Source of the DNA: Halocafeteria seosinensis | Lineage: Eukaryota; Sar; Bigyra; Bicosoecida | Direction of reading: 5' to 3' | NCBI GenBank assembly: GCA_001687465.1 | Contig: LVLI01000050.1 | Coordinates: 25,576 to 89,575 of the forward strand | Length of the DNA stretch: 64,000 nucleotides | Part shown: piece after piece, positions 1 through 11,600 of the stretch | Position numbering within the stretch: position 1 is the stretch's first letter | How the letters are laid out: every line of letters begins with the position of its first letter | Made by a program: the position numbers and the translations under genes | The notes under the pieces: generated by a model | Databases searched by the model: none | What the model saw: the letters and a program-made list of their open reading frames with translations, nothing else | What the model was told of the DNA's origin: nothing

Positions 1-2933
1 TTCATTGTCGACTCATTCTCGAAGGGAGAAATAGCTGGGGTTGAGAGTGGTGGCATTGTTGGCGGAGAGACTGGTTTTAGCGGTGGATTGGTTGTGATCG
101 AGCAGTGTCATTCGACGGGAGACATCACAGCAGCTAGTGGCGGTGGAATCACTGGGGATGACCCTGCGCATGGAGATGCGGAAGTGCGCATTTTCCAGTG
201 TTATAGTACCGGAAAGATCGAAGGAAACAATGCAGGGGGTATATGTGGCCAATTTGAGTATAATGAATTCAAAGCGTGCCCAGAGGCGGAACCGTCTACA
301 TCAGTCAATCCTACTCTACCGGAGAAATAGCTGGACAAAAAAGTGGCGGTATAACGGGAAGGGATACAGGAAAATCTAGTAACAAGGTAGACATCACTGA
401 TTGCTACAGCACGGGGAAAATCAGTGGATCGAGTGCAGGCGGCATTTGTGGGGCTGGTACCCAAGGCACTGTGAATATCAAACACTCGTATGCATCGGGG
501 GTGCTTGATCGACGTAATATGGGAGGCATTATAGGCAATATACATGGTGGTTCGTCCTCCATCACTGTCACATATTCGGTGTATAATGGACAGAATGGAG
601 GCAGCAACCGGGTAGCAGGCCCTGGCAGCAACCAGTACGACCTCGGCACCTATTCAAGCAACGTAAATTGCATTAGAGGTGAGCTTTATCACGCCTCCGG
701 AATGCAAGTTTGGTCCGACAGGGTATGGGCTATAAACGGTACCGATGAATTTCCTGTATTACGCTTTCAGCTGCCAACACCAAGTCCCACTGCGTCAGCT
801 ACAGCCTCAATAACCCCGTCTCCATCTTCGACCAAGACTCCGAGTAATACACCATCCAACACGAAAACTGCTACGTCTTCGAAGACTCCGAGTGGTACAC
901 CTACGAGGACTTCAACTGTTACTTTGACAAGGACTCCGAGCAACTCAGGTACGGCAAGCCGAACTCCTCCAGCCACGGGGACGTCGAGTAGCACGCCAAC
1001 GGGAAGCAGAAGTCCTACTTACACCGGGACTCCTAGTGAAACACGTACCAGCACTCATACTCCGACGTCGACTGAGACTCCAACAAGTACGAGAACTACT
1101 ACTTCAACTTTGACTGAAACTCCGAGCGCAACTGCAACAGTGACAAGGACCGAAACTACCACTCCTAGCAGAACCCCCGCTGGTACCGCAACCTGTACAC
1201 CGTCAAAGACTCCAAGTAACACGGCTACGGCTTCTCGAACCTCGACCAGCACAAGCACTTCTAGCGAAACGAGCACGAGCACTGCGAGCTCTTCACCCTC
1301 GAAGACCGGCACGTCGACTCTGACTCCGACTCACACCCCGACGGAAACAACTACGACGACCAAAACAAGCACAAGTACAAGCACTTCTAGCGAATCCAGA
1401 ACAAGCACTCCGACGCATAGCCGAACGACAACGACTACACCGTCCCAAACAAGTACAAGTACTTCTAGAGAAACGAGAACGAGCACTCCAACGTATAGCC
1501 CGACGAAAACAACTGCATCGACCCAAACAAGCACGAGTACTAACTCGGCTACTTCAAGCAGGTCTTCTACGTCGACTGGTAGCTCCAGTGAAACAGTTAC
1601 AAGGGATTCGACAGTCTCTTCTACTACCACTCGCAGCCCAACCTTGACACAAACCCTGACACCGACGTCCACTTCGTCACCTAGTATGACAGCAGCGGAG
1701 ACTTCAACATCTAGTGCCACACCATCTCCTACCAAAAGTATTACGCCTTCTGTTTCTACTACATCGTCGACAACTTCCACATTTAGGACTCTTGCTGGAG
1801 GAGACCATAACTCATCCGAGTCAAGAGGATCTGGAGGGAGTACTATAGCATCTGCCCTACGGTTCTCCGTACCGGCTACATTGGCTGGAGCTATAGTGGT
1901 ATGGATCATCTATCTCGGATATAGACGAAGAAAGAACGAAACAGTCGCGAAAGCTTCGCATGATCCTCGAGCAATGTATGCAACCCAACTTGGGATCCCT
2001 TTGGACAGCCTGAAGCTGATGTCTAGTTTGGAACCTGTTTCCAGTGCCCCAACTCATGTGTCTCTGAACCAACCCGATGGAGGCCCATTGCTATCGGGGA
2101 CGGGAGAGGAAAGCATTATGCGTCAGTATTCAAGAACCTCACAAATGTATGGGGTAAATCCCTTAGGAGAGGCAAAACTTGCTCATATCAATCCTTTGGC
2201 GGCAGGACCTCACATGAATCGGGCCGAACAAACTGAATCCAAGTCGCGGCAGCAAATTGTAACTGATAAATTCTCTCTCAAACCTGGTACAACAGACCGC
2301 CGAAACATCAAATCATATGAGCTTGCAGGTGCTGAAGCGGGCACACAGTTGGCCGGTTTTGCTTTTGGAAGCATGGTCGTGCGTGCTGGTGAGAGTAGGA
2401 GGCACCAACCTCGAGTTCTCCTCGTAGACGCCAGTGCTCAATCAGCTGGCTCTGCCGACTCGGTTCGCATAGTGTCTACAAAAACCCCAAGGTTGGAGAG
2501 TGGGCAGAAGCATGGCAACCGGACTCTGCAAGTTGCTGTTGCCGCTGATGTGGATACAACGCAACTCAGACATCTTGATCGAACTCGACTGAAGCTGCGA
2601 CATTGGAAAGCACGGCTATTAGCAGAACCACCTCCGTTGATTCAAGTGGAAACCGGTAGTCCTGTCGCGTCTGGAGTATCTGGGGCGGTGGGAGAAAGCT
2701 CCTGCCAGCGGTCGGTGTCTGAGGGTTATGCCACTTCTCCGCTACATGGTGGTGGCCGCGTTCGTCGCTTGGAGTTCGCTAGCTCGAGAGCTGGTGCTAG
2801 CAGCGTCGGGAGTGGACTTTCTCACGAAACCAAGGAGCATCATCGTAGCCAACTTCGTCTCGAGGATGACCCTTCAAAGATGTTTTTCACTCCCCAAGTA
2901 CCCCGAAGTAGAAGAGCATTATCTTTGTACTGA
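1..2933 (+). pseudogene. P1: GLUG-repeat/mucin-stalk/TM protein, 5' truncated by window, one frameshift
   Basis: The gene enters from before the window and is open from base 1 in frame 1. It encodes GLUG-like repeats with C[HY]STG and GGI.G cores. At about 255-280 the homology moves from frame 1 to frame 3, a net loss of one base (or gain of two), between a 'GGICGQF' repeat and 'GGTVYISQSYSTG'. From there it is open to the TGA at 2931-2933. Six GLUG repeats are visible, followed by the cap with 'YSVYNG' and 'LRFQLPTPSPT' (about 570-795), a Thr/Ser/Pro stalk (about 775-1790), a transmembrane helix (about 1855-1915) followed by RRRK, and the conserved tail with 'DPRAMYATQLGIP', 'AHINPLA', 'KARLLAEPPPLIQVE' and 'RRLEFASS'. 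The frameshift is either a real lesion or a sequencing error. Probable type I surface protein; the ligand is unknown. Confidence 0.85.
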
Positions 2934-4613
2934 GTGGTTTACTCATTCATGCGGCTCCTCTAAAGTGCCAGTGACCGGCATACCAGCAGCTTTCGAATGT
3001 GCGCTAGTTTGTACTCCCTCCGAAGAAAGTTTTCACTCCACCAAGCTCCCGAAGCAAATGAGCATGGTCTTTTTACAAGTGGGTGTGAGATGGTCAAGCT
3101 CATAGCTCTTAGGTTTACTCAATTTTGTGCACTGCTCAAGTGTTGTTATTGTTTCTTCCAAGCAATTCTTGTGTCTACTGAGGTTCTCTGTTTGTGCAGC
3201 TGACGAGAATCACGGGAACGAGGAACGATTGTTTGCCTGAATAGGACACATAAAGGTTTAGTTAACGATCGAACCCCAACACTTTGACCCCAAAGTTCTC
3301 GAGCCTTGAGTTTTATAGCGTTTGCCCACGTCGAGGCGTAATCCTTTCCGTATGATGAGCCGTGTGCTAATTTGAACAACCGCTCCATGCCCCACTCAAA
3401 ACCAAATCCTACGACAAATTGGGAAAGATATCCAGTTGATGGTGATGCTGTGTGATTCTCACCAAGAATCTGCGTACAATTCCAGCCAAACTGCCTCCAT
3501 AGAGGTTCCACTACTCTACCCTAACCAGTTATGTGGTACGATGATAAATGGTTTTAAGTGTGATTTTGGAATACACGTATGCGCAGGTTATTTCCCTTCT
3601 TCATTCCCCTTCTTCTTTACTTCTTCTTTTTGTAGTAGGCATTAGGCAAGGCATCCTTCTCAGTTCATGGGTAGGAACTCCATTGTGCACAGTCGTGATA
3701 GATTAACTTGACTACAATATATCCGACCTACATTATTAGCTATCCCCACTGAGAATAAACAAAGGATTTGTCCATCGGAGTATGGCATGTTATCCTGGTG
3801 CGGGCAGGAAGTGGAAACTCCCCACCGCAAAGTAACTCAAACAGTACCTGTGACCACTGTGGACAACAATGTAGCAACCAAGAAAAGAGGTTAACGGCGT
3901 ATTTCGCACTCTAAGAAAAAGATTTGTAACAAAATCAACACATGTGAGATAGTGGATGGCATGTGAGGCTGTTGGTGGTGCGAACAAGGTAAGACACTCT
4001 AACGCTGCGAGTGGACAAATGGGACACAAGAGCCTCTGCGAGTGTAAAAAGCTGCCTGGCTGCTGTGTCTAGTGCTTTGGTACCGGCAGCTAGTCCAGAA
4101 TTTCTTTGTTTACCTCTAGACTTGTTAACTGCAGACATAGGGAGATAAGCTATACTTGTACAGTACAGTATACGGCAGTGAAGAAAGAGGCCCTACTTCC
4201 TCTGCGATGCAATCGGCATACAGTATTCATACTGACTGGAAAGGGTTGGACGACAGTATATTGCATCATAGATAGTACCATATGGTTGTATGTGGGGTGC
4301 TAAGCTGTTGTATATTGTACAATGTGGTACTAGAGGGGGGAACGAAAAAGGGGCCCCCGTCTTGTTCCGCCGATTTGGGTTTGGAGCCTATTTTCATGTC
4401 TTTTCTGTGTACAGACGGAAGGAAAACTAGAAACACCAGCTATAATACACGTCATTCTCCCGTGGGAGGGCAATCGAGGAGGTCCAAACGGAGCTTAATA
4501 TCGAGACTGAAGCGAACCTTTGGCTCATGCAGAGTACATAATGGTTCCTGGTGTCTGTACAGTATACTGACCCATTGCTCTGCTGTTGTTTTCGTAAGAC
4601 GTTTTGGAAAGTA
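2934..4613. other. P1-P2 intergenic region
   Basis: A 1.7 kb spacer with no supported gene. It has A/T-rich and purine tracts (a G-run near 4331, a C/G block near 4350) and four copies of the heptamer TACAGTA (4159, 4164, 4219, 4558). The last lies about 55 bases before the P2 ATG. A 121-codon minus-strand frame at 3146-3511 has no recognisable motif and is not called. Confidence 0.5.
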
Positions 4614-7600
4614 ATGGAATCTTCAGTCAACCAACGACCACGTATGGTGTCCGGAATTGTAATGTTTACCATCATGGCATGTGTCATAAGAGTGGTAAAT
4701 GTGTTTGGACGGAATATCGGAAATGGAACGAAGCGTATACGCTGCGCTTCATCCAGAATGCCTCGGATGACAAGCCAATGCACCGCAATGGGGATTGCCT
4801 TTTTCCACTACTACTGCTCTTCTGTGTCAAGGGCTGGTGGTATACGCGATGACATTATCGACAACGGCTACAGCTGCTTTTCGTACAGTAGCAAGAAGTT
4901 CACGATGACCTGTCCTACCTTTCAGTGGAATACTCAATTTGTCAACAATGATTATATTTCTCTTGAAGCGAATGAAATATTTGACGGGAATGGAAATACG
5001 ATTGACCTCGGTGGCATATCAAATTTTAAAGGTCTGTTTAAGATTGAAGGCGTGAACATATTCAGCCAAGCTCCCACGATTCGGAATTTGCATATGAGAG
5101 ACGGGGAAACAGCGTCACGCGCAGGATTCATTGTTAAAGCGGAGCAGAACTTTGCTATTGTAGAATCATGCAGTTCTACCGGAAAGATTGCAAGCGATGT
5201 TAAAGGTGGAAACAGAGGTGGTATATGCGGTTTCAGATGGGGTGCTGGAGGCCGAGTTTCTATTTCGGATTCGTTTTCGACCGGAGCAATCACCGCGTCA
5301 AACGGGGGTGGCATAACGGGAGCGTACACTGGAGCTGACGATGGTATGGTGAACATTACAAACTGTTATTCTGAAGGAGACCTAGCCGTAGACGCCGGTG
5401 GTATCTGTGGATCATGGGCGGGGAATAACAATGGCAACGTCTACATACAGCGATCGTATTCCATTGGCAAAATTGAAGGGGATGAAAGTGGAGGCATCGT
5501 GGGTGATAGCTCCGGGCAGGTCTACATCAAGGAGTGCTACTCTACTGGAGACATTACTGGAGCAGAGAGTGGTGGTATTACAGGAGATGATACAGCTCAT
5601 GCAGATGGCAGAGTCGAAATTACTGACTGCTATACCACCGGTGAAATTAGCGGATGGAAAGCTGGGAGAATCTGTGGGGATACTACCGTCGTTATTAGAA
5701 ACACATACGCTTCAGGAGATGTAGGCCATAATACAGGTGGTATCATAGGAAGTATCAGAGATGATTCATGTATCACTATTCGGTATTCAGTGTACAATGG
5801 AGATTGGTGGGAGATAGTAGGCGATGGAGCGTACCAAGCAGGACACAACACCAACTCGGACGACCTGAATAGCATTAAAGGAAAGCTTTATCGCCATGAG
5901 GGGGAACAGAAATGGTCCCATACTGTATGGGCTACGAAAGGACCAGAAGAGCTTCCGATGTTGCGTTTTCAGCTGCCAACCCCCAGCCCTACTCAATCAG
6001 CTACAGCTTCTATCACCCCCTCTCGAACATCGACCAGGACCCCGAGTCGTACACCATCCAGGACAGGAACTGCTACGTCGTCAATAACACCAACCCGTAC
6101 ACCGACGAGAACCGGAACCCCTACTTCGACAAGGACTCCTAGCAACACACCTAGTGCAACCCGAACGCCTACCTCTACCAGGACGCCGAGCAACACTCCT
6201 ACAGGGAGCTATAGTTCTACTTCTACAAGCACCCCCAGTGTTACAAGTACGAGGACTCCAACATGGACGTCGACTGAGACTCCCAGTCAAACAAGCACGA
6301 CTACACCCACTTCGACATCGACATCAACCGGAACATCTACCAGTAGTGAAACAAGCTCCAGAACTCAAACACAGACAGCATCAAAGACTCCGAGCGAAAC
6401 AAGTACGAGGACTGTTACTCCGACCTCTACTGAAAGTCGTAGTGACACAAGTTCGAGAACTCCAACAGCGACACCATCTGAGACTCCGAGCGAAACAAGT
6501 ACGAGGACTGGTACTCCGACCTCTACTGGAACTCGTAGTGACACATGCTCGAGAACTCCAACAGCGACACCATCCGAGACTCCGAGCGAAACAAGTACGA
6601 GGACTGGTACTCCGACCTCTTCCGGAACTCCTAGGGACACAAGCTCGAGAACTCCAACAGCGATGTCATCCGAGACTCCGAGCGAAACAAGTACGAGGAC
6701 TGGTACTCTGACGTCCACTGGAACTCCTAGCACAACGATGACCAAGACGAAGGCACCGACGGCCACTTCAACCCAAACACCTACACGAACAACGACATCT
6801 ACTGCTTCACATACGCCCACCACTACGGCTACGACCACTGAAACCCCTAGTATGACAAGAAGTGGTACACTATCTTCCACAAGCTCTACCTCAGGAACTG
6901 TATCCAGTTTTGTATCTCCCACAACTAGCATGACAGCATCGCTTCCTGGCACAATGTCGCCTACTTCGAGTTGGAGAGCAGTTGCTGGAGTAGAAAGCCT
7001 ATCAGGGTCAAGCGATAGCGGAATAGCTTCTGCTATGAGAATTTCTGTTCCGGCTGCGTTGGTTGGAGCTATAGCAGTGTCAATTATGTACCTCGTATAT
7101 TGGCGGAGGAGGAACGAAACGGAAGCAAAAGCTTCGAATGATCCTCGAGCAATGTACGCAACCCAGCTTGGAGTTCCTTTGGAGAGTTTGAAGCTAATGT
7201 CTAGCTTGAAGGGTGGTTCGAACGCTCTAGATTACATGCCTTCGGTCCAAGCTCAGGGAAACTCTTTGATAGCAGAGAGAGGACACGAACAGAGTATGCG
7301 TCAGCATCCAGAGCGCTCCCAAGTCTACGCTACAAGTCCCTCAGGAGAGGCAAGACTGGCCCACATCAATCCTTTAGCCTCAAATGCTGAAAAACTTCGA
7401 GCTAAGCAGACTGAATCCAAGCCGAGAAAGCAAACTGTAGCTGATAAATTCTCCCTGAAGTCCGCAAAGATGGATCAACGAAATATTAAGTTATATGGCG
7501 TTTCTGGTGTTCAGTGTAGTACAGAGTCTGCCGACTATGCTGTAAGAAGCATGACCGTGGGTGCTGGGGAGCCAGTAAAGAACCAGCCTCGCGTCATCCT

Positions 7601-8084
7601 GTTGGATATAAATAATCAATCAGCACTCGCTTCAGGATCCGTTCGCATAGTGTCTACGAAAGTACCAAGGTTGGAGAGTGGCCGGAGGCATTGCTCTGAA
7701 GCCGCGAACCGGACCATGCAGGTTGCAGTCGCCGCTGATGTGGATACAAGTCAACTGAGACACCTAGATAGAGCGCGATTGAAACTTCGACACTGGAAAG
7801 CACGACTACTGGCAGAACCTCCTCCATTGATACATGTTGAANCTCGTTATTCTCCCGAATCTGAAGCACCTGATGCGTCGGAAGCATCCGGGTCTGATGG
7901 TTACGCGTCGTCCCCAATTTTTGGCCGTGGCCATGTTCGCCGCTTGGAATTCGCCAGCTCTAGACCTGGTGCAGGGCTCTCTCGCGAAACCAAGGAGCAC
8001 CATCGTAGTCAACTTGAGGACGACGCACCAAAGAAGGTCTTCACGCCCCAAGCTCCCCGAAGTAAACGATTATCGTTGCACTAA
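4614..8084 (+). CDS. P2: GLUG-repeat ectodomain, mucin stalk, single TM, conserved tail
   Basis: An intact 1156-residue frame. I chose the ATG at 4614; the frame is open further upstream only through a GTG. The N-terminus is unusual, with two hydrophobic stretches (about residues 11-30 and 59-70) before the start-domain motif 'DDIIDNGYSC'. The start domain follows ('EIFDGNGNTIDL', 'IRNLHMRDG', 'VESCSSTG'), then seven GLUG repeats, one degenerate (GRICG). The cap ends at 'LRFQLPTPSPT' near residue 450. The Thr/Ser/Pro stalk (about 455-785) contains a 96-bp minisatellite. The TM is at about 811-831, followed by W-R-R-R, and the tail runs 832-1156 with 'DPRAMYATQLGVP', 'AHINPLAS', 'LKLRHWKARLLAEPPPL' and 'APRSKR'. 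One ambiguous base at 7842 falls in a tail codon. Probable surface receptor or adhesin; function inferred from architecture only. Confidence 0.9.
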   Translation: MESSVNQRPRMVSGIVMFTIMACVIRVVNVFGRNIGNGTKRIRCASSRMPRMTSQCTAMGIAFFHYYCSSVSRAGGIRDDIIDNGYSCFSYSSKKFTMTCPTFQWNTQFVNNDYISLEANEIFDGNGNTIDLGGISNFKGLFKIEGVNIFSQAPTIRNLHMRDGETASRAGFIVKAEQNFAIVESCSSTGKIASDVKGGNRGGICGFRWGAGGRVSISDSFSTGAITASNGGGITGAYTGADDGMVNITNCYSEGDLAVDAGGICGSWAGNNNGNVYIQRSYSIGKIEGDESGGIVGDSSGQVYIKECYSTGDITGAESGGITGDDTAHADGRVEITDCYTTGEISGWKAGRICGDTTVVIRNTYASGDVGHNTGGIIGSIRDDSCITIRYSVYNGDWWEIVGDGAYQAGHNTNSDDLNSIKGKLYRHEGEQKWSHTVWATKGPEELPMLRFQLPTPSPTQSATASITPSRTSTRTPSRTPSRTGTATSSITPTRTPTRTGTPTSTRTPSNTPSATRTPTSTRTPSNTPTGSYSSTSTSTPSVTSTRTPTWTSTETPSQTSTTTPTSTSTSTGTSTSSETSSRTQTQTASKTPSETSTRTVTPTSTESRSDTSSRTPTATPSETPSETSTRTGTPTSTGTRSDTCSRTPTATPSETPSETSTRTGTPTSSGTPRDTSSRTPTAMSSETPSETSTRTGTLTSTGTPSTTMTKTKAPTATSTQTPTRTTTSTASHTPTTTATTTETPSMTRSGTLSSTSSTSGTVSSFVSPTTSMTASLPGTMSPTSSWRAVAGVESLSGSSDSGIASAMRISVPAALVGAIAVSIMYLVYWRRRNETEAKASNDPRAMYATQLGVPLESLKLMSSLKGGSNALDYMPSVQAQGNSLIAERGHEQSMRQHPERSQVYATSPSGEARLAHINPLASNAEKLRAKQTESKPRKQTVADKFSLKSAKMDQRNIKLYGVSGVQCSTESADYAVRSMTVGAGEPVKNQPRVILLDINNQSALASGSVRIVSTKVPRLESGRRHCSEAANRTMQVAVAADVDTSQLRHLDRARLKLRHWKARLLAEPPPLIHVEXRYSPESEAPDASEASGSDGYASSPIFGRGHVRRLEFASSRPGAGLSRETKEHHRSQLEDDAPKKVFTPQAPRSKRLSLH
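6387..6730 (+). repeat. 96-bp coding minisatellite in the P2 stalk
   Basis: The phrase ACTCCGAGCGAAACAAGTAC recurs at 6387, 6483, 6579 and 6675, a constant 96-base (32-codon) step, with few substitutions between copies. It encodes TPSETSTRTGTPTS-type sequence. Length variation would stay in frame. Confidence 0.9.
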
Positions 8085-8622
8085 GTGTTGTTGTCATTCG
8101 ACGGACCCGGTCGCCTCGGTGGCAAGTGAATACGAGCTCTACGCAGGTTTCGATGTAGCAGGGAAACCTCGAAGGGAAACGATTCTATTGTCACGCTAAA
8201 CTTACGGTACTTTTTCGTTCAAATGTCGCGTTGTTGGAAGTGTAATTAAATGGTCGCCGACGACTTTTGGTAGCCAGGAAGAGGAATTCACTTCGAGTCC
8301 TGTGTTCATGTATTCATCAAAATAATGACAGTCAACTGCTAGCTAGTGATCGTACTCGACAGGCCCTCTCCTTGTGTGTCGTTTAGGGGTTTGGGTCCCG
8401 AGATCCTGTGATGGGCCTGAGTCGTCGTCAACATGGAAGAGCAGTTTGGATTGTTATTTATAGGCGTAAGACAGACATCATCCACAGAGACCCTCCCTAG
8501 GTATTGTGGGGTAAAGTGCACCCATTTACATGGAAATTACCAGCTCTATATCTCGGCCCTTTCCCTCCGGAGGCAAGCGCCCATTACATGCACATTATTA
8601 GACTGATTGCGTGCTGAGAAGG
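8085..8622. other. P2-P3 intergenic region
   Basis: A 0.54 kb spacer. No gene, RNA or clear repeat was recognised. Confidence 0.5.
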
Positions 8623-8646
8623 ATGATGATGATGATGATGATGATG
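8623..8646 (+). repeat. (ATG)8 microsatellite at the P3 start codon
   Basis: Eight uninterrupted ATG triplets sit exactly at the 5' end of the reading frame. Any of them can serve as the start codon in the same frame. Confidence 0.95.
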
Positions 8647-11600
8647 TCGAGATCACTCTTGTTTCTCTTCATCTACTGCGCAGCAGCAGCAGGAGCAGGA
8701 GCAGGAACAGCTGATTCGGCCAATCTACGAGAGGGAATTATCAGCGGAGGCGAACAATTCTTCACCTACAATGAAACCCGCAAGATGTTTGAGTTAACAG
8801 GGAACTTCGTCTGGAAGGATGTGTATGAGGCGCATAACAATGTGCACTACTACATCGCGCTGGGACCGCATGAAGTGTTTGATGGCAATGATTTCACCAT
8901 TGATTTATTTGATGTTGGGAACTTCCCAGGCTTATTCACTGTCGAGAAGGAAGTCACCGCGTTTACACAAGCTCCCGAAATTCGCAATTTGCACACGAAA
9001 AACGGCGAGATTGCCACCCGTGGAGGATTCATTGTCCAAGGAGAGCAGCGGTTTTTCATTGTCGATTCATGTAGCTCCTCGGGGAAAACCATGGGAGGTA
9101 ACGAACACAGCAATGCTGGTGGCATTTGTGGCCACCGATGTGGAGCTGACGCAGGCCAAATCAGTATACTGAATTCGTTTTCGTCAGGGAAGATAAACTC
9201 GAAAGGCGCTGGTGGGATTGCAGGAGGTCGAGTGGGTGATGAAGGAGGGATTGTTAACATTACCAACTGCCACTCAAATGGTGTTATCTCTCACAAAAAT
9301 TCCGGTGGAATTGTAGGAGTTGATGCTGCCAGAAAAGGTGGAGAAATAGGAGTGTTCCAGTGCCACAGCTCCGGGACAATTTCGGCGAATCATGCAGGAG
9401 GAATCTGCGGCGCGTTTTGGTATGAAACAGGAGGTACTGTCGAAATTACACAATCGTCTTCTACTGGTAACATTGACGGTAAGTATAGTGGAGGTATCAT
9501 AGGCGGAAACGCTGGTCGCAATGGTTTTGCGGAAATAACGGAATGCTACTCCACAGGAGATGTCAATGGAATCTCCAGCGGTGGAATTGTGGGACAAAAT
9601 GCTGGCGAAGGCGGTGGAGTCGTCAACGTGCTCCGGTGTCATAGCACGGGTATAGTAAAAGGGAAGTACGCCGGAGGCGTTTGTGGCTCATTTCGGGCTA
9701 TTGCTGCTGCAGGCTCGGTATACATTACGGAATCGTATTCTAGGGGTGCTATCGATGGATACGGTAGTGGTGGCGTCATAGGCGCAGAAGCTGGGCGAAA
9801 GGGCGCTGTGGAGATAAAAGGATGCGATTCTACAGGACAAATCAGTGGGTCTTCTGCGGGTGGGATTGTCGGAGTTGATGCTGCGCAAGATGATGGAGAA
9901 GTCAGAGTGACCCAGTGCTACAGTTCTGGTAGAATATTGGGGGAGAATGCAGGAGGTATTTGTGGCTCGTTTTGGTACGACGAGGACCGGCATGACGGCG
10001 GTCTGGTTTCCATTACTCACTCTTACTCAACGGGTGAAATCCAGGGTGTACAGAGTGGAGGTATCATAGGCGGAAACTCTGGTCGAAGTGGCGAGGCAGA
10101 AGTAAGAGAGTGCTATTCCACTGGAAATATTACTGGTGAAAAAAGCGGTGGTATCACGGGCCATAATACAGGGGAAATTGACGGAATGGTTGATATTGTA
10201 GACTGCTACAGTAGAGGGAGCATAAGCGGTTCCAGAGCAGGCGGCATCTGCGGGGCTGATATGAAAGGCACTGTAGACGTTACAAACACGTACGCCTCGG
10301 GAGAACTCTCCAGAAACGAAGCGGGAGGAATCATCGGAAGGACAGACGTATCGGAATCCTCTATCACTGTCAAGCACTCGGTGTATAGTAAGCCACTTGT
10401 GGGAGGTGATGGCGAAGAACTGGCCACTGAAGATAACGTAATCAATTCCGACGACGTGGACGACATTAAGGGCCAGCTTTACCACGCCAATGGAGTGAAG
10501 GTTTGGTCCGATGCTGTATGGGCTACAGATGGCCCCGTTTCATTGCCCGTATTGCGCTTTCAGCTCTCAACACCCAGTCCTACTGCGTCGACTACCGCTT
10601 CAACCTCCTCATCACCGTTGTTGACCAGCACTCCCAGCGAAACAATTACCGTGACTTCAACGCCTACGACGTCCGAAACTCCAAGTGGTACTTCCACGAG
10701 AACGCAAACTGCTGCATTGACAGCATCTCCTAGCAGTACATCTACTGCAAGCCGAAGTCCTACCTCTACAGGCACTCCCAGCGAAACAGGTACCGGGACT
10801 CCAACGCCGACTTCGACTCGAACTCCCAGCGAAAGCAATACGGGCACTGTGACTCTGAGTTCTACCGGTACACCTAGTCGAACAGTGAACAGCGCCGAAA
10901 GTGCTACATCGACATCTACGGTTTCCCAAACCCTGACGAGAACAGCTAGCTTTTCGAGTACCACTACCTCAAGTCGGAGTAGTACTCCTTTATGGACGTG
11001 TAGTCTGACATCGTCTGAAACATCAACGTTAGCGACGGTCACTGGAGTAGACAATCTATCGTCTGAACCAAGTCGCTCCGGCAGGACCACCGTCACTGCT
11101 TTCTTCCGGATATTTGCTGCGGCAACAGTGGCTGGGGCTATGGCGGCGTTGACCATCTACCTTGGATATAAACGGAGAAACAACAAAAATGCAGCCAAAG
11201 CATCAAGCGATCCTCGAGCAATGTATGCAAACCAAATTGGAATACCTTTGGGGAATTTGAAACTGATGTCAAGCCTTGGAACTGGCTTTGCTTCGTCAGG
11301 TGGTACATCTTTGGTCCAATCGCAGGGAATTTCATCGGAAACACATAAAGGAAAACAGGATGTTACGCATCCTGATCACTCTCAAGTGCGCGCTACAAAC
11401 CCCTTAGGACATATGCAAGTTGCTCACATCAATCCTTTAGCGTCAGACACTCGAAGACATCGAGCTGTGCACACGAAGTCGCCAAAGCGCACTGTATCTG
11501 ACAAGTTTACTCTCAAGTCTGGTAAGACGGATCAGCGAAACATTAAGTCATATAAGCTTTCTGGGGTTCGCGCTGGCTCAGAGTCTACTGAAGTGCTTCA

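Noticed and set aside
3146-3511. A 121-codon minus-strand frame in the P1-P2 spacer with fairly protein-like composition
   Set aside because: No motif recognised, no duplicate in the other spacers, and length within chance for this window. A protein search would decide.
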